Source of the DNA: Salipaludibacillus sp047795645
Lineage (GTDB): Bacteria > Bacillota > Bacilli > Bacillales > Salisediminibacteriaceae
Direction of reading: 5' to 3'
DNA length: 64,000 nucleotides
Assembly (NCBI RefSeq): GCF_047795645.1
Contig: NZ_CP181045.1
Span: 4,216,001-4,280,000 of the forward strand
Below are positions 52,578 through 64,000 of the stretch, in pieces. Below the pieces are notes generated by a model that was given only the letters and a program-made list of their open reading frames with translations, was not told the origin of the DNA and did not search any database. Both the position numbers and the translations under genes were made by a program. Numbering within the stretch: the first letter of the stretch is position 1; every line of letters starts with the position of its first letter.

Positions 52578-52653
52578 GGTCCCGTGGTGTAGCGGTTAAC
52601 ATGCCTGCCTGTCACGCAGGAGATCGCGGGTTCGAATCCCGTCGGGACCGCCA
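52578..52653 (+). tRNA. tRNA-Asp (GTC)
   Basis: Anticodon GTC in GCCTGTCACGC, acceptor GGTCCCG/CGGGACC, encoded CCA. Confidence 0.97.
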
Positions 52654-52660
52654 TAAATAT

Positions 52661-52745
52661 GCGGGTGTGGCGGAATTGGCAGACGCGCTAGATTTAGGAT
52701 CTAGTGTCTTCGGACGTGGGGGTTCAAGTCCCTTCACCCGTACCA
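52661..52745 (+). tRNA. tRNA-Leu (TAG)
   Basis: Class II tRNA with a long variable arm. Anticodon TAG in GATTTAGGATC, acceptor GCGGGTG/CACCCGT (a G-T pair at the end), encoded CCA. Seven bases after tRNA-Asp. Confidence 0.97.
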
Positions 52746-52779
52746 AATTCAATTTGAAACTAAGAGTTGCTATGTTTGA

Positions 52780-52865
<86 letters not shown>

Positions 52866-52877
52866 AAACATTTTTTT

Positions 52878-52954
52878 GCGCCCTTAGCTCAGCTGGATAG
52901 AGTGTTTGACTACGAATCAAAAGGTCGGGAGTTCGAATCTCTCAGGGCGCACCA
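52878..52954 (+). tRNA. tRNA-Arg (ACG)
   Basis: Anticodon ACG in GACTACGAATC, whose A is normally edited to inosine. Acceptor GCGCCCT/AGGGCGC, encoded CCA. Confidence 0.97.
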
Positions 52955-53005
52955 TTTAAATTCAATCTACATTGAATTGATTCGCCGTTTATTTTAAATA
53001 ACTGT

Positions 53006-53082
53006 CGGGAAGTAGCTCAGCTTGGTAGAGCACTTGGTTTGGGACCAAGGGGTCGCAGGTTCGAATCCTGTCTTCCCGACCA
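53006..53082 (+). tRNA. tRNA-Pro (TGG)
   Basis: Anticodon TGG in GTTTGGGACC, acceptor CGGGAAG/CTTCCCG, encoded CCA. Confidence 0.97.
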
Positions 53083-53119
53083 TAATTACTTTACTAGAAA
53101 AGTAAGTGCAATTTTATCT

Positions 53120-53193
53120 GCGGGTGTAGTTTAGTGGTAAAACCTCAGCCTTCCAAGCTGATGATGTGGGTTCGATTCCCATCACCCGCTCCA
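53120..53193 (+). tRNA. tRNA-Gly (TCC)
   Basis: Anticodon TCC in GCCTTCCAAGC, acceptor GCGGGTG/CACCCGC, encoded CCA. Confidence 0.97.
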
Positions 53194-53260
53194 ATAAATT
53201 ATTTCAAAAAACTATTGCATTATTATTTTATTACATGTTATAGTAATTAATGTTGCTTTA

Positions 53261-53337
<77 letters not shown>

Positions 53338-53352
53338 TAACAATGCATCATT

Positions 53353-53386
53353 CTGACCTTTGAAAACTAAACAAAAAGCCAAGCGA
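53353..53386 (+). other. 16S processing stem, left arm
   Basis: GACCTTTGAAAACTAAACAAAAAGCCAAGCGAAG here is complementary, with small bulges, to CTTCGCTTTGGCC and TTTTTGTTTAGTTTTGAGAGG at 55096-55130. The two would enclose 16S in a long duplex for RNase III-type processing. A second perfect hairpin (GGGATATTT/AAATATCCC, 53390-53408) follows in the leader. Confidence 0.75.
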
Positions 53387-53493
53387 AGTGGGATATTTTA
53401 AATATCCCGTCAAAGTAACACCAAGCAAGAAACGCCAGACGAAAGTTTGGTTTTGATGTCATGGACATCAAACTTGATGAAAAGTCATCATAC

Positions 53494-55063
<1,570 letters not shown>

Positions 55064-55343
55064 AAGGAGCTCTAAGCTCAACTTATTGAATCGAACTTCG
55101 CTTTGGCCTTTTTGTTTAGTTTTGAGAGGTTATACTCTCAAGACTTCTTTTCTTCTAATGGAAGAAAGAAGAGAATGACCAGCACATAATTGCCGTGCTT
55201 TGACCTTTGAAAACTGGATAACGATAAATGAATGAATCACCGGTTTGACACAGAAATGAATCTTCGGATTCGTGGAAGAGTGAACCGAGTGTCTTAGAAT
55301 GTAAAGCCAAGAAAGACCGAGCAACACGTCCATTGATTTAAAT
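55064..55343 (+). other. 16S-23S internal transcribed spacer, no tRNA
   Basis: About 280 bases without a tRNA. It carries the right arm of the 16S processing stem (55096-55130) and the left arm of the 23S stem (55201-55238, TGACCTTTGAAAACTGGATA and on), which pairs with 58318-58359 (ATCGTTATCCAGTTTTGAG). Confidence 0.8.
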
Positions 55344-58299
<2,956 letters not shown>

Positions 58300-58382
58300 A
58301 TGTTTTTATTTCGAAGACGATTCATTCATATACCATCGTTATCCAGTTTTGAGAGGTCAATATGACCGATCAATTTCATATG

Positions 58383-58498
<116 letters not shown>

Positions 58499-58505
58499 CA
58501 AAGAA

Positions 58506-58538
58506 AAGGTATTCTCTATGAGAGTATCTTTTTTTTGT
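58506..58538 (+). terminator. Terminator of the rrn operon
   Basis: GGTATTCTC and GAGAGTATC around TAT (two wobble pairs) followed by TTTTTTTT. Confidence 0.85.
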
Positions 58539-58624
58539 GTTTAAAATGATGGGTAAACGTAAAGGTCACCGTTTAACAAGCACCGCATTGAGCTGATGAT
58601 AGTTGGAGAAGACCTACTTTCTAT

Positions 58625-59270
58625 TCCAGATGTAGTAGTGGTACGGGGCACAAGCTGGCACACAGCATGTGACCATCTATTGAGGAATGCCTTGGTAAGG
58701 GTAACAAGACGCAACAGCTGCTTGAGACCCATCTATTGTAGAATGGCTTGCTAAGGGTAACAAGCTAGCACAGCATGTGACCAATCTATTGCGGAATGGT
58801 TTGGTAAGGGTAACAAGACGCCACAGCTTGAGACCCATCTATTGTAGAATGGCTTGCTAAGGGTAACAAGCTAGCACAGCATGTGACCAATCTATTGCGG
58901 AATGGTTTGGTAAGGGTAACAAGACGCCACAGCTTGAGACCCATCTATTGTAGAATGGCTAGCTAAGGGTGACAAGCTAGCACAGCATGTGACCAATCTA
59001 TTGCGGAATTGGTTTGGTAAGGGTAACAAGAAGTCACAGCAAGTGACCCATCTATTGTAGAAATACTTGCTAAAGGTAACAAGATGCAACTGCTTGAGAC
59101 CTATCCATTTCAGAATGACTGACTAAGGATAATAAGAGGTCACTGCATGTGACCAGTCCATTGCAAAATAACTCACTAATGGTTACAACACGCAACTGCT
59201 TGTTACCAATCCATTTCAAAATGACACACCAAGGGGCACAAGCTTCCTGCACTTGTGCCCCTTCCATTCT
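58625..59270. repeat. Tandem array 3: about 11-12 hairpin units, period 53 bp
   Basis: AAGGG(T)AACAAG starts near 58697, 58753, 58806, 58859, 58912, 58965, 59019, 59072 and 59124, with diverged units at both ends. Each has the dyad GGGTAACAAG, nine bases, CTTGAGACCC or CATGTGACC, then a linker ATCTATTGTAGAATGG. Two unit types alternate, so parts of the array repeat at 106 bp. The last unit holds a perfect stem GGGGCACAAG/CTTGTGCCCC. The hairpin core is the same as in the array at 36 kb; the linker is different. It lies between the rrn terminator and the convergent rodA-like gene. Confidence 0.92.
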
Positions 59271-59351
59271 AGATTGGAAAATACGCTCCTTCTCGTGCCA
59301 ATACCTTCGAATCCCCCCTTTTTTCATTATAAATATAGTAAGGATTGAACA

Positions 59352-60533
59352 CTAATTTTCATCACCGAACATATAATGTTTGGTTCTAATATTGACATTA
59401 AGAACAATTCCAATGGCTATCATACATGTCATTAGGGCACTTCCACCGTAACTGACAAATGGTAATGCTAGCCCAGTAATTGGCATTAAACCGATAGTCA
59501 TCCCTATATTTTGAAAGATTTGAAACATAAATAAGCCGATACACCCTGCTACTAAGTAACTCCCAAAGGCATTTTTACAGTTAAATGCAATTAATATCAT
59601 TCGATATAACAAAAGGAAGTAGACAACTATAAGCACGGTTGCACCTACAAAACCAAACTCTTCTCCAATAACTGAAAAAATAAAATCTGTATGGAGTTCT
59701 GGAATTGTTCCACCTTGTGATTGAACACCCTGAGTAAGCCCACTTCCATATAACTGTCCTGCGCCAATTCCTTGGATTGATTGATCATATTGGTATCCTT
59801 CATCCCCAATACTTGCTGCGGGATCTAACCAAGAATATATTCTGTTTAGTTGATGTGATTTAACTATTTTAGAAAATAATTCAAAAAAGTTATTATGAAG
59901 GAAAACTAAAAGACTAATGAACATTAAAGCTAGCGATATTAATAACCCAATCATGCGGTATGTAACACCTGACATTACGATCATACTAAACATTATCGCA
60001 CCGATTACAAGCGCTGTTCCTAGATCTGGCTGAATTAAAATCAAAGCAAATGGAGGTATCCCAATAGCAATAATTTTACTTACAACCAAAACATCACCTT
60101 TAAATGATTTTTCTCTTGGGTTATTAGTTATCTTAAACAGAAGATGAGCTAATGAAATTAACACAAAGATTTTCACAAATTCTGATGGTTGAAATTGTAT
60201 TGGGCCAATCTCAAGCCATCTTTGAGCATTGTTAATAGATTTCCCATAGAGGTGTACGAGTACAAGTAAGACCATTCCAACCAAATAAAGAGGAATAGAA
60301 AGATTTTTAAATAGGTCATAATCTACACTCATAACGCCAAGCATTAACATTGTACCAATCAAAATCCAAACAATATGTCTGTAAACAAAGTGAAATCTAT
60401 CATAAAAATCCTTAGATTCAGTTAAGGCGCCGCTACCACTATAAATAGCTAGTAAACTAATACATAATAAAACAAATAGTAGAAATAAAAGTGTGAAATC
60501 AAGTTGATCAAATGCTGTTTGTCGTTTCTCCAT
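59352..60533 (-). CDS. FtsW/RodA/SpoVE-family peptidoglycan polymerase
   Basis: A 393-residue SEDS-family glycosyltransferase with about ten membrane helices. Family signatures: AQRWLEIGPIQFQPSEFVKI, LILIQPDLGTALV, and the C-terminal FVSYGGSALMT. SEDS proteins polymerise lipid II with a partner class B PBP; this one is closest in layout to RodA-type genes, but assignment to elongation, division or sporulation is not possible from sequence alone. ATG 60533 has AAGGTG eight bases upstream; a GTG three codons earlier overlaps that site. Monocistronic, convergent with array 3. Confidence 0.88.
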   Translation of the reverse strand: MEKRQTAFDQLDFTLLFLLFVLLCISLLAIYSGSGALTESKDFYDRFHFVYRHIVWILIGTMLMLGVMSVDYDLFKNLSIPLYLVGMVLLVLVHLYGKSINNAQRWLEIGPIQFQPSEFVKIFVLISLAHLLFKITNNPREKSFKGDVLVVSKIIAIGIPPFALILIQPDLGTALVIGAIMFSMIVMSGVTYRMIGLLISLALMFISLLVFLHNNFFELFSKIVKSHQLNRIYSWLDPAASIGDEGYQYDQSIQGIGAGQLYGSGLTQGVQSQGGTIPELHTDFIFSVIGEEFGFVGATVLIVVYFLLLYRMILIAFNCKNAFGSYLVAGCIGLFMFQIFQNIGMTIGLMPITGLALPFVSYGGSALMTCMIAIGIVLNVNIRTKHYMFGDEN

Positions 60534-61128
60534 ATATTTCACCTTAATTCGTCAAATTTCTAAAAGTTAGATGGTAGTACAAGAATGATAGAGGAATGGA
60601 ATTGTGACTATTTGGATAATATTTGTATTCTATTAGAATAACATAGAGATGTCATGAAGATAATTAATAATTTTTTTCTCAGCCACATTATTAGACGAAA
60701 AAGGTACTTATAAAGTTTCACAATTACCATATTTTTGATAAGCAAATCTACGTAATATCTTAACATTATATGCTAATATAAGGTGGGAAAAACGGACTAT
60801 ACGTTATAATTCGTTTCATTCTTCTAACTTTACATGTGCTTAATTAGCAGGTTTTTATTCGAAAATACTTGGTTTATCGAACTTATGACGTGAACTATTT
60901 ATATGTGATAAAATTTAAGAATATTAATACTTCACAAAACTTTTTATAACTATTGCCAATTTTACATTCGTTAAAAACCATGGTGGGATTTATTATTATA
61001 AAAAGTTTCTTGATCTAGTTTTACAAACAACAAGTGTGTTGAGTTAAAAAAAGTGATTAAACTTGTGAAGAAAATATTCTATGAGGTATGATAGAGAAAT
61101 GACAAATTTCGAAGGGTGTTGACGTGTT
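60534..61128. other. Long AT-rich intergenic region, no gene seen
   Basis: Nearly 600 bases between two divergent genes with no convincing frame, S-box or T-box. A weak promoter (TTGTGA, 18 bases, TATGAT) ends at about 61095 for the downstream gene. Confidence 0.45.
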
Positions 61129-62253
61129 TTGCGCTTTCAAACAAAAAATGTACATTTTCCGCAAAAAATAGAGACAAGTGAAGTAAGTAAAACGAAACCA
61201 ATCTATCAAACTTCAGCTTTTACGTTTAGTGATTTTGATGAAATGGAAGGGTATTTCGAAGGTGAAAAATCATATATGTATACGCGGATGGGGAATCCAA
61301 ATACAGATGATTTAGGGAAAGGTGTCGCTGATTTAGAGGGTGCCGAAATGGGGGTCGCCTCTGCTTCAGGATTATCGGCGATTCTTGCTGGAGTGTTAGC
61401 AGTAGCTAAATCAGGAGATCACATTATTGCAACGGAAGATTTATACGGAGGGACGTATCAACTGTTTGCTCGCGAACTAGCCGATTTTGGTATTTCTGTT
61501 ACTTTCGTAGACTGTTCGAGTCGCGAGGAAATTGAAGATGCCATTCGCGAAAATACTGTGTTGCTTTATACAGAATCGATTACAAATCCGTTATTACGTG
61601 TAGAGGACTTGGAAGGGATTATTAAAATTGCGGCTAGTCATGGCTTAAAAACAATGGTCGATAATACGTTTGCAACACCATATTTGATTCGTCCTCATGA
61701 GGTAGGGGCCGATATCGTTGCTCATAGTGCAACGAAGTATATCGGTGGTCATAGTGATGTGACTGCAGGTGTTGTGACTGGAAGTCGAGAACTAATGATG
61801 AAGGCGAAAGCAAAGGTTTCAATTCTAGGTAGTAATCTCGGTCCCTTTGATGGATGGCTTGCATGTCGAGGGCTGAAAACATTAAGTTTACGAATGGAAC
61901 GACAGTGTGCCAATGCAGAGAAGTTAGTAGATTCGTTATCTGGAAATGCCCTGATAAAAAAAGTTTTTTATCCAACGGGAGTCTCTCGTGAAGGAAATGG
62001 TGCCATCGTGACGATTGATCTAGCAGAAGGCATCGATGTTTTTGAGTTTTCGAAAAGGATGCAATGGATTAAAGTTGTTCCGACATTAGCCGGAGTTGAG
62101 ACGTCGATTACGTATCCAGTTGGTACCTCACATCGTCCTGTCCCGAAAAAGACGCGTGAGAAATTAGGAGTGACTGATTCAATGATCAGAATTTCTGTTG
62201 GAATTGAAGATGCAGAAGACATTATTGATGTATTTAAAAAAGCTTTATCCTAA
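61129..62253 (+). CDS. Cys/Met metabolism PLP enzyme (cystathionine synthase/lyase type)
   Basis: A 374-residue enzyme of the trans-sulfuration family. Features: YTRMGNPNTDDLGKGVADLEGAE at the N-terminus, the DNTFATPYLIRPHEVGADIV segment, and the PLP lysine Lys203 in SATKYIGGHSD. Members are cystathionine gamma-synthases, beta/gamma-lyases or O-acetylhomoserine sulfhydrylases; which one this is cannot be settled here. The start is TTG 61129, with GAAGGG about 12 bases upstream; no better in-frame codon exists nearby. Single gene with its own terminator. Confidence 0.82.
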   Translation: MRFQTKNVHFPQKIETSEVSKTKPIYQTSAFTFSDFDEMEGYFEGEKSYMYTRMGNPNTDDLGKGVADLEGAEMGVASASGLSAILAGVLAVAKSGDHIIATEDLYGGTYQLFARELADFGISVTFVDCSSREEIEDAIRENTVLLYTESITNPLLRVEDLEGIIKIAASHGLKTMVDNTFATPYLIRPHEVGADIVAHSATKYIGGHSDVTAGVVTGSRELMMKAKAKVSILGSNLGPFDGWLACRGLKTLSLRMERQCANAEKLVDSLSGNALIKKVFYPTGVSREGNGAIVTIDLAEGIDVFEFSKRMQWIKVVPTLAGVETSITYPVGTSHRPVPKKTREKLGVTDSMIRISVGIEDAEDIIDVFKKALS

Positions 62254-62278
62254 AAGGAGAGATTTCTCTCCTTTTTTC
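62252..62278 (+). terminator. Terminator before thiL
   Basis: AAAGGAGAG and CTCTCCTTT around ATTT, followed by TTT. Confidence 0.85.
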
Positions 62279-62350
62279 ATTGTTGTTTGATATAATGGAA
62301 AACGGTTAAAATGAATGGAAGAGTCAAGGAAGTGAGGTAAGAGATTCTTT

Positions 62351-63334
62351 ATGAACAATGAATTTGATTGGATTAAATCTATTGCTCCAACAAAACATTA
62401 TCATACTTCCGTCAAGACAGGAATTGGTGATGATGCAGCGATATATGCTGTGGAACAAGGGTATGAACAAGTGATCGCTGTCGATACGATGGTGGAAGGC
62501 ATTCACTTCAAAAAAGAAACGATGCCAATAAAATCCATTGGATATAAAGCTCTTGCCGTTAATTTAAGCGATTTAGCAGCGATGGGTGCTACCCCACTCT
62601 ATTTTCTTGTCTCGGTGGCTTTCCCAAAACAAGGGTGGTCGCAAGAAGAACTATCAGAGATTTATCATGGGATGAATCAGTTAGCGGATCGTTGGCATGT
62701 CGACCTAATCGGTGGAGATACCGTGTCGACGAAAGAGGGCTTGGTTATTACTGTCACAGTGGTAGGGCATGTGGAAGCAGGTCGCCATTTATTACGCTCA
62801 AACGCAAAAGAGGGCGATGTCTTGTTTATCACGGGAAAGCTGGGGTTGTCTGCATTTGGCTTAGAAAAACTATTAGTCGAAGGACTTTCTGTAGCAGATG
62901 ATTTGTCCATGCGTCCTTTTTTAAAAGCGCATCAAGAACCCGAGCCAGATTTAGCTGCTGGACAATTACTTGCGCAATGTGGACAGCGAGTTTCATTAAA
63001 TGACGTTAGTGATGGCGTAGCACATGAGGCAAAAGAAATTGCAGAAGCTAGTGGAGTGAATGTTGTGATCGATTGGGAGAAGCTTCCCATTTGTCATGAA
63101 TTTACGAAATACTCGTTGGAAAAACAAGAAGATTGGATGCTATATGGCGGGGAAGACTTCAAGTTAGTAGGAACAGTTTCAAGTGATAAATGGAGTGACC
63201 TTGAACAACAATTTCAAGATAATCAGCTTCCTATCTATGTTATTGGAGCAGTGGAGCAAGGAAATGGAGCTGTATTTTTGCAAAGGCAGGGAAAAAGATC
63301 TTTAATAGAGAAATCAGGCTATCAACATTTTTGA
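62351..63334 (+). CDS. thiL: Thiamine-monophosphate kinase ThiL
   Basis: A 327-residue ATP-dependent kinase that makes thiamine pyrophosphate, the ligand of the riboswitch at 6.7 kb. GIGDDAAIYAV (Mg-ATP binding), NLSDLAAMGATP, LIGGDTVSTKEG and SLNDVSDGVAHEA are typical. ATG 62351 follows GAGGTAAGAG. It heads the thiL-tsaE-tsaB gene run found in many Bacillus genomes. Confidence 0.95.
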   Translation: MNNEFDWIKSIAPTKHYHTSVKTGIGDDAAIYAVEQGYEQVIAVDTMVEGIHFKKETMPIKSIGYKALAVNLSDLAAMGATPLYFLVSVAFPKQGWSQEELSEIYHGMNQLADRWHVDLIGGDTVSTKEGLVITVTVVGHVEAGRHLLRSNAKEGDVLFITGKLGLSAFGLEKLLVEGLSVADDLSMRPFLKAHQEPEPDLAAGQLLAQCGQRVSLNDVSDGVAHEAKEIAEASGVNVVIDWEKLPICHEFTKYSLEKQEDWMLYGGEDFKLVGTVSSDKWSDLEQQFQDNQLPIYVIGAVEQGNGAVFLQRQGKRSLIEKSGYQHF

Positions 63335-63356
63335 AAAAAATCAGGAGTTGCTTTCT

Positions 63357-63815
63357 ATGAATGAAGAATGGACAATGATATCAGATTCGCCAGAAGATAC
63401 GGCACAGCTTGCTAATAAAATAGCAAGATTAGTTAAACAAAACGACGTTATTACACTTTCAGGTGATTTGGGCGCAGGAAAAACGACGTTTACAAAAGCG
63501 CTGGCGAAAGCTTTAGGCGTTAATCGTACAGTAACAAGCCCAACATTTACGATTATGAAAGAATATGAAGGATATTTGCCGTTTTATCATATGGATGCAT
63601 ATCGCGTTGAGGATGAATTAGAAGATCTAGGGTTGGACGAATATTTTGAAGGTGGTGGGGTCACGGTGGTAGAGTGGCCAAAAATGATAGAAGAACAACT
63701 CCCGATAGATCGACTAGATATTGTTATCCAATATGAAGGTGGAGAAAAGCGACTGTTTCGATTTCATGCTTACGGAGAATATTACGTTACGTTAATTAAG
63801 GAGCTATTTAGATAA
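63357..63815 (+). CDS. tsaE: tRNA threonylcarbamoyladenosine biosynthesis ATPase TsaE
   Basis: A 152-residue P-loop protein (B. subtilis YdiB). Walker A GDLGAGKTT at 36-44, the following TSPTF segment, YHMDAYRVED and VVEWPKMIEEQLP. It works with TsaB and TsaD in forming t6A37 of ANN-decoding tRNAs. ATG 63357 lies nine bases after CAGGAG; an in-frame TTG at 63348 is next to the site. Its stop overlaps the tsaB start by one base. Confidence 0.94.
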   Translation: MNEEWTMISDSPEDTAQLANKIARLVKQNDVITLSGDLGAGKTTFTKALAKALGVNRTVTSPTFTIMKEYEGYLPFYHMDAYRVEDELEDLGLDEYFEGGGVTVVEWPKMIEEQLPIDRLDIVIQYEGGEKRLFRFHAYGEYYVTLIKELFR

Positions 63816-64000
63816 TGAATATTTTAGCGATTGATACATCTACCTATGTGATGGGAGTTGCACTCATTCGGGGTGGCGTTCCTGTCGGGGAGATAGTAAC
63901 CCATGAGAAGAAGAATCATTCCGTTAGGCTAATGTCGGCGATTCGTGGATTGTTTCGTGAAGTCGATATGAAGCCGGATCAATTAGATCGAATTGTTGTA
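63815..64000 (+). CDS. tsaB: TsaB, N-terminal part (cut by window end)
   Basis: The first 62 residues, beginning MNILAIDTSTYVMGVALI with the ASKHA-fold phosphate-binding start, then HEKKNHSVRLMSAI and a following helix. Matches the N-terminus of TsaB (YdiC), the partner of TsaD and TsaE in t6A synthesis. The rest lies beyond the window. Confidence 0.92.
   Translation, partial: MNILAIDTSTYVMGVALIRGGVPVGEIVTHEKKNHSVRLMSAIRGLFREVDMKPDQLDRIVV

Noticed and set aside
60534..61128. SAM or T-box riboswitch before the Cys/Met-metabolism gene
   Set aside because: None of the conserved S-box or T-box sequences is found in the 595-base region.

Overview
The window is a chromosomal segment of a low-GC, endospore-forming member of the Bacillaceae, most likely an alkaliphilic or halotolerant Bacillus relative. 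The evidence is the stressosome/sigma-B operon next to the acpS-alr-ndoA genes (the Bacillus subtilis ydcA to ydcK order), a cmpA spore-cortex gene, OpuA glycine-betaine uptake, a Bacillus-type rrn operon with a large upstream tRNA cluster, strong AGGAGG ribosome sites, and frequent TTG/GTG starts. Acidic Asn/Glu-rich spacers in almost every exported protein fit a salty or alkaline habitat, but that is inference. Nearly everything has a recognisable Bacillus homologue.

Layout. 1-4.4 kb: a K+-channel-like protein with an odd selectivity filter, a LURP-one (YxjI-like) protein, a YgjP-like metallopeptidase and a DUF4097-type membrane protein. 4.4-6.8 kb: thiS-thiG-thiO under a TPP riboswitch. 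7.0-11.1 kb: opuAA-AB-AC (betaine ABC transporter) divergent from a GbsR/OpcR-type repressor. 11.2-13.2 kb: a 30-aa membrane peptide and sigX-rsiX (ECF sigma and anti-sigma). 13.3-16.1 kb: three membrane proteins of unknown role around a 52-bp hairpin repeat array. 16.3-20.7 kb: a ugpC-A-E-B type glycerol-phosphate/sugar ABC transporter. 20.9-27.5 kb: rocR divergent from rocA-rocD, followed by proline dehydrogenase and rocF, an arginine/ornithine/proline-to-glutamate module with a sigma-54 promoter and two RocR-like sites. 27.6-31.5 kb: mgtE and a three-gene ba3-type cytochrome oxidase. 31.8-36.1 kb: a ferric-iron ABC transporter with two Fur boxes. 36.2-37.2 kb: an 18-copy, 53-bp hairpin array.

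37.2-51.8 kb follows B. subtilis synteny: rhomboid protease, acpS, nnrD/nnrE fusion, ydcC, alr, ndoAI-ndoA (MazEF), rsbR-S-T-U-V-W-sigB-rsbX, tex, cmpA, sprT-like. The sigma-B cascade is complete from stressosome to phosphatase, and has an internal sigma-B-type promoter overlapping the end of rsbU. 51.9-58.5 kb: one long stable-RNA operon with 11 tRNAs (Asn, Ser, Glu, Val, Asp, Leu, Leu, Arg, Pro, Gly, Ile), then 16S, 23S and 5S. 58.6-59.3 kb: a third hairpin array sharing its core with the one at 36 kb. 59.3-64 kb: a RodA/FtsW protein, a Cys/Met-metabolism PLP enzyme, thiL, tsaE and the start of tsaB.

The least explained feature is the set of three tandem arrays (about 13, 18 and 11-12 units). 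They share a 52-53 bp period and one imperfect hairpin per unit, and two of them share the same hairpin core although they lie about 22 kb apart. Both of those lie between convergent transcription units. They are not CRISPR arrays and do not look coding.
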